DNA of 64,000 bases from Acidobacteriota bacterium (GTDB lineage: Bacteria; Acidobacteriota; Terriglobia; Terriglobales; SCQP01), in contig DAIDIE010000041.1 of the NCBI GenBank assembly GCA_027459505.1, positions 230,495-294,494 on the forward strand. Direction: 5' to 3'. The notes under the pieces are model-generated. The model saw only the letters and a program-made list of their open reading frames with translations. It was not told the origin of the DNA and did not search any database. Numbering within the stretch: the first letter of the stretch is position 1; every line of letters begins with the position of its first letter. The position numbers were made by a program, and so were the translations under genes. This document shows, piece after piece, positions 54,452 to 63,021 of this stretch.

Positions 54452-55159
54452 TCAAGCCGCTTGCGAACGCTGGGTGCCATTGACGGCGACTTCCAGCGGC
54501 GTTTCGCCGCCCATATTGCGGATCACGCTGAGGATCGATAAGGGTAGCGAACGCGACGAACTGATGCCCATCTTGCGATAGGCGCTCTCCAGATGGCGTT
54601 TGACGGTGGAAATGCCGATGTGCAGGTCGGCGGCGATCTGCCGGTTCTTTTTTCCCTGCAGGCACTCGGAAACGATGTCGATTTCGCGCGCGCTGAGGTG
54701 GAACTGCCGCGCCAATGCATGCCGGGTGTGAGTGTCGATCAGATGGGCGGGATCGCCCACCGGCACCTCACTGCGCACTTCCGTTGCCACCAGCAGCAGT
54801 GCAGTGGGCAGCGCCGCGGTCTCAAAGTCGAGCTGCAACGGCAGAATGGAGCAGCTCAGCCTGCTCTCGCCTCCCTGACTGCGCCGCAGACGCACCGCGT
54901 CGCTATGAAATGCCGCTCCATTGCTGAGCGACTTGCGAAACAAATCGCGCAGGCCGGTCAATTCAAAGTCAGTCAGACACTGTTCGATCGGGCTTCCCAG
55001 TGTCTTTTTAGTCCGAAAACGGCCATCCAACAGGTTCAAAAATGCCGTATTGGCGTCTTTCAGTGTTCCTTGTTCGGCGTCGTAGATCGCCAGCCCTACG
55101 ACTGGGTTTTTCCAGAGCGTGTCCAGCACCATGGTTCGCAACTTCGAGTTCTCCCGCAT
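54452..55159 (-). CDS. LuxR-type regulator with N-terminal PAS-like domain
   Basis: A 235-residue DNA-binding protein. Residues 15-130 resemble a PAS domain (NPVVGLAIYDAEQGTLKDAN, LTDFELTGLRDLFRKSL). The C-terminal HTH is of the GerE/LuxR type: LSAREIDIVSECLQGKKNRQ and IAADLHIGISTVKRHLESAYRKMG. There is no receiver Asp, so it is not a standard response regulator. It sits alone between the arms of the long inverted repeat. With no adjacent target gene, its regulon is unknown. Confidence 0.88.
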   Translation of the reverse strand: MRENSKLRTMVLDTLWKNPVVGLAIYDAEQGTLKDANTAFLNLLDGRFRTKKTLGSPIEQCLTDFELTGLRDLFRKSLSNGAAFHSDAVRLRRSQGGESRLSCSILPLQLDFETAALPTALLLVATEVRSEVPVGDPAHLIDTHTRHALARQFHLSAREIDIVSECLQGKKNRQIAADLHIGISTVKRHLESAYRKMGISSSRSLPLSILSVIRNMGGETPLEVAVNGTQRSQAA

Positions 55160-55343
55160 AAATCCTGACCTTCCCAGCGCGTTAACGCGCTTACTGCATT
55201 CGCTGTTTACAGGCCTTTCAGCGCGTGCCTGTTCTGCTTCTTGGAAGTCAGCAGGCCGTTAAAGGTCGAACTCCCACGTCTCTGTTTTCGCGCCCCTCAT
55301 CCCTCCTTGGGACTCTCTGTCCCTGGTGTCATTTCGAAACCTT

Positions 55344-55562
55344 ACGAGCCAGGGCCGAGTCGAACTGCTTTCGAGTTCGAAATCGCAGGCCGAAGTCGTA
55401 GCGAAGGTCCGGGGTTGCCGTTTAGGTCCCGCACCGCTGGCGACGCCCGGGCTCGTCGCCAGGCGAGTCGTTGCAGCGGAGAAGAGTGCGGCTTTTCTCA
55501 ACAGGAAAAGCCGCATGCCGCTCGATCGCAGACGTCCCGTTGTGTGACGAACTCGGGCTAGT
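55344..55562 (-). repeat. Long inverted repeat, right arm (inner block, 219 bp)
   Basis: Reverse-complement partner of 53579-53797. The inverted arms are 1546 bp apart and enclose the luxR-type gene and the two diverged R1 repeats. Confidence 0.9.
55446..55557 (-). mobile_element. MITE-like 112-bp element, copy 2
   Basis: Same length as copy 1. The terminal repeat gtgacgaactcggg (55544-55557) is intact. The other end (cccgggctcgtcgcc from 55446) has diverged. The internal hairpin is conserved (gcggcttttc 55488-55497 / gaaaagccgc 55505-55514). Confidence 0.68.
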
Positions 55563-55602
55563 AAAGCGCGGCCACCATCCGTGAGGTTCGGCCGGGGTTC
55601 CC

Positions 55603-55673
55603 GAGCCGCGCCGCGCGGCTTGGGGTGGGGCCGGACACCGAAGCGGGTGGAATAAAAGCGGCCGTGCCGCTTC
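55603..55673 (-). repeat. Outer block of the long inverted repeat, right arm
   Basis: Inverted match to 53236-53315, shown by gccgcttttattccacccgc / ttcggtgtccggccccaccc on the minus strand. Only 40 bp separate it from the inner block, compared with about 263 bp on the left, where the IS remnant lies. Confidence 0.75.
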
Positions 55674-55785
55674 TCAATGCCCAGATTCGCAGCTTCTCGC
55701 TCTGCTTTCCTCGGCCAAAGGGATCAAAAATCGGCCTGCAACTTGGAGGCTTGCTGCTTTTGGCTGTCGCCCCTGGCACCGCCGC

Positions 55786-55830
55786 GAGCAACGAACAACG
55801 AACAACGATCAACGAACAACGAGCAACGAT
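55786..55830 (+). repeat. 7-bp tandem array
   Basis: Six consecutive units of the form gaacaac, with variants gagcaac and gatcaac, plus a partial seventh. It lies 131 bp upstream of the CopD-like gene. Confidence 0.9.
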
Positions 55831-55850
55831 CCTTGCACCGCCTACCTTGC

Positions 55851-55920
55851 GCGACGATGCTTGCGCGACGATGCTTGTGCGGCGATGCTTGTGCGGCGGT
55901 GCTTGTGCGGCGGTGCTTGT
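55851..55920 (+). repeat. 14-bp tandem array
   Basis: Five consecutive 14-bp units (gcgacgatgcttgc, gcgacgatgcttgt, gcggcgatgcttgt, then gcggcggtgcttgt twice). It ends 40 bp before the CopD-like start codon, so it overlaps the likely promoter or 5' leader. Such arrays change copy number by slippage. Confidence 0.9.
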
Positions 55921-55960
55921 GTAACAATGGTCCAGGTACACTCGTTACGGTCGATAACCT

Positions 55961-56410
55961 ATGTCGAATGGCAATTTGATCTCCTGGCTGGTGGTCTTTC
56001 ACCTGATCGGAATGGTCTTTTGGATCGGGGGTTTGCTTATGGCCACGCAAATTCTGCGCGCTGATGCCGCCCCGGAAACCGGTCCGGCGGTGCACGACGC
56101 CAATCTCCAGCTTGCCAATCGTTCCTTGCGTGCCTATGCTCATCCTGGTGCGGCCATCATGGTTGTGACCGGGGTAGCGATGGCGGTGCTTCTGCAGCGT
56201 GAATTCCACATGCTCATGCGCGAAGGATGGTTTCACGCCAAGCTGCTTCTGGTGGTGGTCCTGATTGTGTTCGATCTGCTGCTGACCAGGAAGGTACGCA
56301 ACCTGGCCGTGGTTCCGGCGCAGCGCCAGCAGGCGGGTATGTACCACGGCATCATCTCCGCCCTCTTCCTGGCCATTCTGGTCCTGGTAATTCTGCAGCC
56401 GCACTTCTGA
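55961..56410 (+). CDS. CopD/HemJ-like four-helix membrane protein
   Basis: A 149-residue integral membrane protein. SWLVVFHLIGMVFWIGGLLM and EGWFHAKLLLVVVLIVFDLL resemble the His-containing helices of the CopD/HemJ (UPF0093) superfamily, whose members bind haem or handle copper. Four transmembrane helices are predicted. HemJ itself is somewhat longer, with a different N-terminus, so a CopD-type label is safer. It has the 14-bp tandem array just upstream and an R1 repeat downstream. Confidence 0.75.
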   Translation: MSNGNLISWLVVFHLIGMVFWIGGLLMATQILRADAAPETGPAVHDANLQLANRSLRAYAHPGAAIMVVTGVAMAVLLQREFHMLMREGWFHAKLLLVVVLIVFDLLLTRKVRNLAVVPAQRQQAGMYHGIISALFLAILVLVILQPHF

Positions 56411-56429
56411 GCTCGTGTTGCACCGGCCA

Positions 56430-56452
56430 AGGCATTGCCCCGTCTCCTGAGC
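56430..56452 (-). repeat. Partial R1 end fragment
   Basis: ggcattgccccgtctcctga resembles the end segment of R1 (ggcacggcctcgtctcctga) that follows directly at 56464. It looks like a partial tandem duplication of the R1 terminus. Confidence 0.6.
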
Positions 56453-56463
56453 TGGCCGTCGGC

Positions 56464-56585
56464 GAGGCACGGCCTCGTCTCCTGAGCCGCCCGCTAGCAT
56501 TGCTTTCCGTTGGGTCGCTGGCACGTTCTCCAGTGAGACCATAAAGCCGCGGATTCCGGGCTCCTCTCCCGCGCGAGCCACCCCA
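56464..56585 (-). repeat. Dispersed repeat family R1, copy C (inverted)
   Basis: The minus strand reads gctcgcgcgggagaggagcc, then tctcactggagaacgtgcca and gctcaggagacgagg. Only the core and middle parts are present. It is located between the CopD-like gene and htrA. Confidence 0.88.
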
Positions 56586-56644
56586 CAAAGACAAGCCCTG
56601 GGTCCGCTTCACCGCCACCGGCCCTCTCCGGTTAAAGTAGGTAC

Positions 56645-57811
56645 ATGAAATCCTGGTTGCGGCCAGTCGCCTGGGGACTCGCGTTGAGTTCCGCCTTCCT
56701 CGTCTACACCACCCTGCGCTCCGGCTCCCCTTTGCTGGCCCCGCTGCGCCAGCACCTTGGCCTCTCGCCAGAGGTGACCATTACCGAAGCCGCACCCCAG
56801 AATCAATTCACCCCGGCGGAGATGACCAACATCCGCATCTATCAGCAGGTGCGCCCGTCTGTGGTCAACATCACTTCCCAGATCATTCAGTACGATCTGC
56901 TGTTTGGCGCCGTTCCCGCATCGGGTCAGGGTTCCGGCTTCATCATCAATCCGGATGGCTACATTCTCACCAACTACCACGTTATCCGCGGTGCGCAACG
57001 GCTGACCGTAACCTGGACCCCTTCCCGCAACCAGTCGCGCCAATTTCCAGCCGAGGTGGTGGGCACCGCGCCCGAACTCGACCTGGCGGTCATCCGCATC
57101 CAGGCGAAGCACCTGCCTGCGGTAACGCTGGGAGACTCCGCCAACCTGCAGGTGGGCCAAAAGGTTCTGGCGATCGGCAACCCTTTCGGTCTGCCTGGCA
57201 CCATGACGCAGGGCATCATCAGCTCGATTCGCACCGTGCGTGACCCCGGCGCCGGCGTCAACATCGACAACGCCATCCAGACCGATGCACCCATTAACCC
57301 GGGCAACAGCGGCGGTCCTTTGCTGAACAGCCAGGGCCAGGTGATCGGCATCAACAGCGCCATCTATTCCGAGACCGGCTCCTACAGCGGCATTGGATTC
57401 GCACTCCCCATCAATGTTGCCAAGGCGGTCCTCAAAGACCTCATCACCACCGGACGGGTGCAGCGCCCCAGCCTGGGGATTGAAGGCTTCCCGCTCTCCC
57501 CTTCGATTGCCGAGCAGCTAAATCTGCCGGTATCGAGCGGTCTGCTCGTTCTGCAGGTCCGGCCGGGAAGCGCCGCCGCCAAAGCTGGAGTCCAGGTAGG
57601 CAACGAGCCCGGCTTTATCGGCAACACCCCAGTGCGCTTTGGAGGCGACATCCTGGTGGCCATTGATGGCGCGCCAGTCGGCAGCACCGGCGACATTGCC
57701 CGTGAGCTCATCACCAAACACTCTGGCGACAAGGTGACGCTCACCATTTATCGCGGCGACCGCAAGCTGCACCTCACCGCGGTTTTGCAGAACCAGAAGC
57801 GCTTTATGTAA
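56645..57811 (+). CDS. HtrA/DegP-like serine protease with one PDZ domain
   Basis: A 388-residue periplasmic protease. The N-terminal hydrophobic segment (VAWGLALSSAFLVYTTL) is a signal or anchor. The catalytic triad is His112 (LTNYHVIRG), Asp146 (ELDLAVIRI) and Ser222 (NPGNSGGPLL). One PDZ domain follows from about residue 285 (GLLVLQVRPGSAAAKAGVQV). It would degrade misfolded envelope proteins. The family's common dual-PDZ form is not seen, so it is closer to DegS/HhoA-type proteins. Confidence 0.93.
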   Translation: MKSWLRPVAWGLALSSAFLVYTTLRSGSPLLAPLRQHLGLSPEVTITEAAPQNQFTPAEMTNIRIYQQVRPSVVNITSQIIQYDLLFGAVPASGQGSGFIINPDGYILTNYHVIRGAQRLTVTWTPSRNQSRQFPAEVVGTAPELDLAVIRIQAKHLPAVTLGDSANLQVGQKVLAIGNPFGLPGTMTQGIISSIRTVRDPGAGVNIDNAIQTDAPINPGNSGGPLLNSQGQVIGINSAIYSETGSYSGIGFALPINVAKAVLKDLITTGRVQRPSLGIEGFPLSPSIAEQLNLPVSSGLLVLQVRPGSAAAKAGVQVGNEPGFIGNTPVRFGGDILVAIDGAPVGSTGDIARELITKHSGDKVTLTIYRGDRKLHLTAVLQNQKRFM

Positions 57812-57854
57812 CGAAGTGGGGCTGCTGGTCCGCACCATCTTGTCGGCAAGGCGA

Positions 57855-58790
57855 TCAGATGTCGGTCAGTTGTATCGATGCCAGCAGCCTCTCCACATCG
57901 GTGCCGTGTACCTGGGCGCACTCCTTGGTGAGCACGTTAGCGGCGCCGCAGGCAGCCGCCAGACGAACCGCCTCGGGAAATGAGTCGCCCCGCGACAGGG
58001 CCAGTGCAAACCCGGCAATGGTCGCATCTCCCGACCCGACTGAATTCACGCGTTGCAATCGCGGCGGACGCGCGTGCAGCGCGCGCCCGTTGTGGCAGGC
58101 ATAGAGGCCCGCGTCGCCGTCCGAGAATGCCGGTAAAGAAACGCCCTTTTGTTGGATGCCGCGCAGCCATGCCGCGATATCCGCGGCGGTATCAAAGCGG
58201 CCTTTTCCGGCGAACTGCTCGGCCTCGTGGCGGTTGGGTTTGATCAGCGTGGGCAGAGGATTGCCCTCTAGCGCCCGTTGCAGCCACTGCTTGCTGGTGT
58301 CGAGAAGAACCTGGCAGTGCCGGTCGCAGTCAGCAAGCAGTTGCCGGTAGATGTCGTCCGGGCATCCCGGAGGGGCGCTGCCGGAGAGCACAACCACAGG
58401 GCAACGCCGCGCCGCTTCGCGCAGCTTGGCGCGCAGCGCGTCAATGTCGCGCCCGGTTACCGGTGCGCCCGGCTCGACCAGTTCGGTTTCCACGCCCGCG
58501 TCCTCTTCCACCAGCACGAACGCCGTGCGCGTTGCAGAGGGAATCAGCACCGGGTCAGCTTCAATGCCTTCCCGCTGGACTTCTTCCAGTAGGTAATTGC
58601 CGGTGTAGCCTCCAAAAAAACCGAGCAGCAGCACCGGAGACCCGAGAGCGCGCAAGACGCCGGCCACATTAATCGCTTTGCCACCCGCGGAAGTGATCAC
58701 CTCCGCCGCCTGTTGGTGTTGGCCACGGCGCAGTTGGGGGAGGCGCAGGTACTTGTCGACGGCGGGATTCAGCGAGACAGTGCAGATCAT
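57855..58790 (-). CDS. PfkB-family hexose-phosphate kinase (1-phosphofructokinase / tagatose-6-phosphate kinase type)
   Basis: A 311-residue kinase. MICTVSLNPAVDKYLRLPQL and AGGKAINVAGVLRALGSPVL are typical of the FruK/LacC/PfkB subgroup. VLSGSAPPGCPDDIYRQLL and VNSVGSGDATIAGFALALSRG carry the C-terminal signature with the catalytic Asp. The physiological sugar phosphate (fructose-1-P, fructose-6-P or tagatose-6-P) cannot be decided, and no PTS genes are adjacent. Confidence 0.9.
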   Translation of the reverse strand: MICTVSLNPAVDKYLRLPQLRRGQHQQAAEVITSAGGKAINVAGVLRALGSPVLLLGFFGGYTGNYLLEEVQREGIEADPVLIPSATRTAFVLVEEDAGVETELVEPGAPVTGRDIDALRAKLREAARRCPVVVLSGSAPPGCPDDIYRQLLADCDRHCQVLLDTSKQWLQRALEGNPLPTLIKPNRHEAEQFAGKGRFDTAADIAAWLRGIQQKGVSLPAFSDGDAGLYACHNGRALHARPPRLQRVNSVGSGDATIAGFALALSRGDSFPEAVRLAAACGAANVLTKECAQVHGTDVERLLASIQLTDI

Positions 58791-58973
58791 TCGGTTCAGC
58801 GCGTTTGACGTGCAGGCATGTGGCCGGGAGCCGGCCGGAACAAGCCGCTCAACCAGTGTAGTTCAGCGGGGGCTCTTCTCCATGAGAGAGGCGCTTTGCT
58901 GCCGCAAAACCGCGCGCCACTGGACAGATTCCCCAGCCACGCCGCACACTGGTATTTGCACGGACGATGCTCT

Positions 58974-60050
58974 ATGCCAACTACAGAAGTTCTTCTTGAT
59001 GCGCTGCGCCAGGTGGTTGACCCCGACCTCGGCCGCGACATCATTACCCTTCATCTGGTTCATGACCTGGCCAGCCGGGACGGCAACGTGTGGCTCACGC
59101 TGCGCCTGCTCACCCCCGTCTCTCCCTTGAAGGAGTACTTCGAGAAGGAGATTCGCCGCGTGTTGTCGGAGGTGGAGGGCGTTCAACAAGTTGAGGTGAA
59201 ATTCGACACCCAGGTGCCGCAGCCCCGCATGGGGGCGCAGCAAGGCATTTCGGGAATCAAGAACATCATTGCTGTTGGCAGCGGCAAGGGCGGAGTCGGG
59301 AAGACCACGGTGGCGGTGAACTTGGCCATCGCGCTGGCGGAAATGGGGGCCAGCGTCGGCCTGATGGACGCCGATGTGTACGGGCCTAACGTGCCGCGCA
59401 TGATGGGCATCCATGAAATGCCGCGCGTGCTTGGCGAGAACCGGATGGAGCCGCTGCGCAGCTATGGCGTGCGGCTGATGTCGATGGGCTTCATCAGCCC
59501 TGGCGATAAACCGGTCATCTGGCGCGGTCCCATGCTGCACAGCGCGGTACAGCAGTTTTTGCGGCAGGTGGAGTGGGGCGATCTGGACTTCCTGGTTATC
59601 GATCTTCCCCCCGGCACCGGCGATGTGGCGCTCAGTCTGGCGCAGAGCGTTCCCCTGACTGGCGCGATTGTGGTGACCACACCATCGGATGTTTCGCTTG
59701 AAGACGGGCGCAAGGCGCTCAACATGTTTCGCCAGCTGAAGATTGAGGTTCTTGGCGTGGTCGAGAACATGAGCATGTTCGTCTGCCCGCACTGCCACCA
59801 GAGTGTGGACATCTTCAGCCATGGGGGAGGCGAGCGCACCGCACAAGCCTTCCAGGTGCCCTTCCTGGGCGCGCTGCCGCTGGATCCCAGTGTGCGCGTG
59901 GGAGGGGATTCGGGCCAGCCGGTGGCGCTGGAAAGCCGCAGCTCGGCCAAAGCGAAGCCGTTCTTCGACGTCGCGCGGCGCATGCTGGCGGAGATTGCCG
60001 AGCGGGCGCAACAGCAGGGTCCGGCCGAGTTTCTCAACATCCGCGCGTGA
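58974..60050 (+). CDS. Mrp/NBP35-type iron-sulfur cluster carrier ATPase
   Basis: A 358-residue protein. ATG 58974 gives the usual start of the N-terminal DUF59/MIP18 domain (LLDALRQVVDPDLGRDIITL). The deviant Walker A GSGKGGVGKTTVAVNLAIAL (from about residue 102) is typical of the MinD/Mrp ATPases. CPHCHQ (Cys272/Cys275) is the dimer-bridging 4Fe-4S site. It delivers iron-sulfur clusters to apo-proteins in the cytoplasm. A small zinc-ribbon gene follows 55 bp downstream. Confidence 0.94.
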   Translation: MPTTEVLLDALRQVVDPDLGRDIITLHLVHDLASRDGNVWLTLRLLTPVSPLKEYFEKEIRRVLSEVEGVQQVEVKFDTQVPQPRMGAQQGISGIKNIIAVGSGKGGVGKTTVAVNLAIALAEMGASVGLMDADVYGPNVPRMMGIHEMPRVLGENRMEPLRSYGVRLMSMGFISPGDKPVIWRGPMLHSAVQQFLRQVEWGDLDFLVIDLPPGTGDVALSLAQSVPLTGAIVVTTPSDVSLEDGRKALNMFRQLKIEVLGVVENMSMFVCPHCHQSVDIFSHGGGERTAQAFQVPFLGALPLDPSVRVGGDSGQPVALESRSSAKAKPFFDVARRMLAEIAERAQQQGPAEFLNIRA

Positions 60051-60105
60051 GCCGCGAACCGGCAAAGGCCGCAGGGCGAACCGCCGCCGAGGCAGAGGAG
60101 CGATT

Positions 60106-60381
60106 ATGGAAGAGCGCGAGTTTTTTAACGAAAAGCCGGAAACCAAACCCGCACGCCTGAACTGCCCCTATTGCCGCACGGTGGAGGAGTACAGCCTCAC
60201 CTGGATTGTGCGGACCAAGAAACCAAACCTGCCGCCGCGCGCCGATGCCGACGACCGGGCACGCTTCCAGAAGGCGCGCTCCTATATGGTGCGCCGCGAC
60301 GACAAGGTCGCCTGTAAGAACCCGCGCTGCCGCAAATCGTTCGACATCAGCGGCATTCAGTCGGTTGTCTTCCTGCCATGA
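60106..60381 (+). CDS. Small zinc-ribbon-like conserved protein
   Basis: A 91-residue protein from ATG 60106, preceded by a strong ribosome site (gcagaggagcgatt). It has a CPYC pair at about residue 20 and a CKNPRC set near residue 72 (pattern CxxC...CxxxxC), ending in FDISGIQSVVFLP. This suggests a zinc ribbon or a small metal-binding adapter. No named family recognised. Placement right after the Mrp gene suggests co-transcription. Confidence 0.75.
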   Translation: MEEREFFNEKPETKPARLNCPYCRTVEEYSLTWIVRTKKPNLPPRADADDRARFQKARSYMVRRDDKVACKNPRCRKSFDISGIQSVVFLP

Positions 60382-60497
60382 CGGCGGTGAGTCCGCGCCT
60401 CATGGGGGAGGGGAAAGACCAGAACCCCGGCAAAGAGGGCTGACCTGAAGACAGGGTTAGGCGTTTCCGGTGTTGAGTTCCGCAGCACTCGTTACCG

Positions 60498-60575
60498 CGG
60501 TCTCACTGGAGAACGTGCCAGCGACCCTCCGGAAAGCAATGCCGGCGGGCGGCTCAGGAGACGAGGTTGTGCCTC
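60498..60575 (+). repeat. Dispersed repeat family R1, copy D
   Basis: Core copy only (cggtctcactggagaacgtg through gctcaggagacgagg to gtgcctc). It reaches into the stop codon of the ddl gene (TGA on the minus strand, 60574-60576). Confidence 0.88.
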
Positions 60576-61662
60576 ACCGCGCCGCCCACTCATAGCTGTT
60601 GCGGCCGCGTTCCCGCGAGCGCTCCAGCGCCAGTTCGATCACGCGGTCCAGCAGCTTGCCATAACTCAGCCCACTCGCCTGCCACATTTTGGGGTAGCCG
60701 CTGATCGGGGTGAAACCGGGCAGGGTGTTGATCTCATTGATATAGATGTTGCCGGTGCCCCGTTCCAGGAAGAAGTCCACGCGCGCCAGGCCGGCTGCGT
60801 CGACCGCCTGGAACGCCTGGATAGCCAGTTGCTGAATCCGCCGTCTCACGCGCGCGGGGAGCGCCGCCGGCGCTTGGAAGTGCGAGCGGTTGTCGATGTA
60901 CTTGGCCGCGTAATCGTAAAACTCGTTGGCTGAGAGCACCTCGCCGGGCAGAGACGCCTGGGGCCTCTCATTGCCCAGCACGGCGCATTCGATTTCGCGC
61001 GCATCCACGCCCTGCTCGACGATGATGCGGCTGTCATAGCGCGCGGCTTCCCGCAGCGCCGGCCCCAACTCGGCGGCGTTGCGCGCCTTGCTGATGCCCA
61101 CCGACGAGCCCAGGTTGGCGGGCTTGACGAACATGGGAAAGCTGAGACTCTCGCGCAGGCTGCGCTCGACCGCCCTGGGGCGGGCTTCCCAATCGCCGCG
61201 CAGCACCTGGCGGAAGGCGACGCCCGGCAGGCCGGCGGCGGCAAACAGCCGCTTCATCAGGATTTTGTCCATAGCGGCGGCCGAACCCGCCACCCCCGAG
61301 CCGGCATAGGGAATGCCGGTCAGCTCGAACAATCCCTGCATACAGCCGTCCTCGCCGAAGGTTCCATGCAGCACGGGGAGCAGGACGTCAACCTTGAGCC
61401 TGGAATTCTGTTTGCCCGAGGTGGCAACCGGCTGCGGGATGAGGGTGAGCGGCTCCCCTTCGCGCAGCACCGCCGCGGGATCGACCGGCGCATTGCCCGA
61501 GGGAGCGCGGCCGACGCGCCAGCGCCCGCGCTTATCAATGCCGATCGGAATGATCTGGTACTTCTTCCGGTCCAGCGCCCGCATTACTGACGCGGCGGAG
61601 CTGAGGGAAACCTCGTGCTCACCGCTGCGCCCGCCAAAAACGACACCAACACGCAATTTCAT
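60574..61662 (-). CDS. ddl: D-alanine--D-alanine ligase
   Basis: A 362-residue ATP-grasp enzyme making the D-Ala-D-Ala dipeptide of peptidoglycan. ATG 61662 is chosen because [20 protein letters not shown] is the family start; an upstream in-frame start would add a poor 64-residue lead. Other motifs: [56 protein letters not shown] and [12 protein letters not shown]. The size fits the longer (DdlA-like) class. Confidence 0.95.
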   Translation of the reverse strand: MKLRVGVVFGGRSGEHEVSLSSAASVMRALDRKKYQIIPIGIDKRGRWRVGRAPSGNAPVDPAAVLREGEPLTLIPQPVATSGKQNSRLKVDVLLPVLHGTFGEDGCMQGLFELTGIPYAGSGVAGSAAAMDKILMKRLFAAAGLPGVAFRQVLRGDWEARPRAVERSLRESLSFPMFVKPANLGSSVGISKARNAAELGPALREAARYDSRIIVEQGVDAREIECAVLGNERPQASLPGEVLSANEFYDYAAKYIDNRSHFQAPAALPARVRRRIQQLAIQAFQAVDAAGLARVDFFLERGTGNIYINEINTLPGFTPISGYPKMWQASGLSYGKLLDRVIELALERSRERGRNSYEWAAR

Positions 61663-61700
61663 TAAGGCTGAGTGTAGCAAAGGCGGAAGGCGCACCGCTG

Positions 61701-62006
61701 TTAGGGGTGGGATTTCAATAGGGCACGCAGGCACCAGCGCAACTCCGGACTGAGGCTGCGGATGCGCATTTGATCGGCGGCCAGCACGCGGCAGCTCAGG
61801 AACGTGCGGCTTGTGCCCGCGGGCTCCTCGCAGGTAATGCGGCAGCGCTGACAATCCTCGTTCCAGCAGAAAGGGCCACTGGCAATCTCATCGCTGGCGA
61901 GGAACTGCAGGCAGCGCAGCACGGAATTGTTTTCCGGCACGGAAAAGGGCTGGTCGAGGATGTGCAGCGTAATGAGCCGTTGGTAAGGACGGAAAGGCGA
62001 GGCCAT
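61701..62006 (-). CDS. Putative small 2Fe-2S ferredoxin-like protein
   Basis: A 101-residue protein from ATG 62006. The N-terminal [20 protein letters not shown] resembles the beta-grasp start of 2Fe-2S domains, and [13 protein letters not shown]...C gives a Cys-x4-Cys-x2-Cys spacing followed by a fourth Cys ([10 protein letters not shown]). This fits a plant-type 2Fe-2S fold, with Gln-Arg replacing the usual Gly in the Cys loop. The start overlaps the preceding gene stop by 1 bp. No redox partner is evident. Confidence 0.65.
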   Translation of the reverse strand: MASPFRPYQRLITLHILDQPFSVPENNSVLRCLQFLASDEIASGPFCWNEDCQRCRITCEEPAGTSRTFLSCRVLAADQMRIRSLSPELRWCLRALLKSHP

Positions 62007-62758
62007 CAGTGCCGCCGGCCGCCCCTCGACGGCATAGCGGGAACGGACTCGATGCGCAGCGGCTGATCGAGGCGGACGGTGAGGTGTTCGCCGGCTTTCA
62101 TCTCCGCGTGGCGATGCCGCAGCAGCCACCATCCCGCGGCCGCGGCCGCGCCCACGCCGCCCCCCACCAGCGCCGCCTTGGCGCCGATCAGGACCGCGCC
62201 GGTGACCGCGCCTCCGCCGCCGCCGGCAATCAGCCGCAGCTTGTCGGCGCGGCTGGGGCCCCGCTTGCTGAGGATCATCCCCTCACTGTCCACCTCGGTT
62301 CCGCTGATGGGATCGGTCTGGATCACGTCCGCAATGAGGTGGTAGCGCTGCCCGCTGGGAGTGGTGAGCAGGTCGGGGTGCAGCAAGAGCTCGGAGTGAC
62401 CCTGCGCCGGCCGCGTGTCCTTCACATGCAATACGCGCCCTTCCACGATGGAGCCGGCGGGGATGACCGGGCGTCCGTAAAGGTAGACCGTCTTCATCAC
62501 CCGCGCGGCAAAGCCCTCGCCGGCCTTGCTGCTGGCGGTGGAGACGCTGGTCTCCAGTTGCAGGGCGATGGGCGTGCCGGAGGGTAGAGTCGTCTTGCCG
62601 CGATGCGGCGCCGCGCGGTGCGAGATGGCTGGAGCGGAGGCGGCGTGCTCTGGCCCTGTGGCCGTCTGCCCTAAAGCAAACCCGGGCAGCGCCACCGCCA
62701 AACATGCGGCGGTTGACACCGCCATCCTTGTCCATCCACGCCAGGAAATGATCCGCAT
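62006..62758 (-). CDS. Exported protein of unknown function with Gly-rich membrane segment
   Basis: A 250-residue protein from ATG 62758 (MRIISWRGWTRMAVSTAACL, a signal peptide). The mature part begins with an Ala/His-rich stretch, then a beta-rich domain (SGTPIALQLETSVSTASSKA, GRPVIPAGSIVEGRVLHV) that recalls TrbI/VirB10-like or OmpA-adjacent periplasmic folds. A Gly/Ala-rich hydrophobic segment (LIAGGGGGAVTGAVLIGAKA) follows near residue 185. No firm family. The end is translationally coupled to the small 2Fe-2S-like protein. Confidence 0.72.
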   Translation of the reverse strand: MRIISWRGWTRMAVSTAACLAVALPGFALGQTATGPEHAASAPAISHRAAPHRGKTTLPSGTPIALQLETSVSTASSKAGEGFAARVMKTVYLYGRPVIPAGSIVEGRVLHVKDTRPAQGHSELLLHPDLLTTPSGQRYHLIADVIQTDPISGTEVDSEGMILSKRGPSRADKLRLIAGGGGGAVTGAVLIGAKAALVGGGVGAAAAAGWWLLRHRHAEMKAGEHLTVRLDQPLRIESVPAMPSRGGRRH

Positions 62759-63021
62759 GACGAGAGTTGAGCGTAATGCGGGCGGAAAGTCAATTGGGGG
62801 TGGGGAATTGGGGGATGAGGATCGGGTGATGGGCACACTTTGGGCGTTGGCGATTTTGTTGGGGGCTGGGGCTTGACCGGTAGTTATTACGCTCCCACCC
62901 GTTTGGGGAGGGGGGGATGCGACACCCGGTTTTTGAATCTGGACGGCGTTTCACCTCGAAAAGCTAGAGTCGCGGGGAGTTTCCTCCCATGTTGGGTGCG
63001 CTTTGCGGCGCGCGCACTGTC
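62759..63021. other. Intergenic region
   Basis: About 260 bp with G-rich runs (62796-62913) and no credible gene. It holds the promoter of the exported-protein gene and the downstream region of the Ala-rich gene. Confidence 0.4.

Noticed and set aside
53236..55673. Composite transposon carrying the luxR-type gene
   Set aside because: No intact transposase and no target-site duplication can be seen at the outer ends; inverted-repeat recombination or element accumulation are simpler readings.
55786..55920. Possible CRISPR array
   Set aside because: Units are only 7 and 14 bp and directly adjacent, with no spacers and no cas genes.
55724..56581. 285-codon minus-strand frame
   Set aside because: Spans the tandem arrays, the CopD-like gene antisense and an R1 repeat; low complexity from the arrays.
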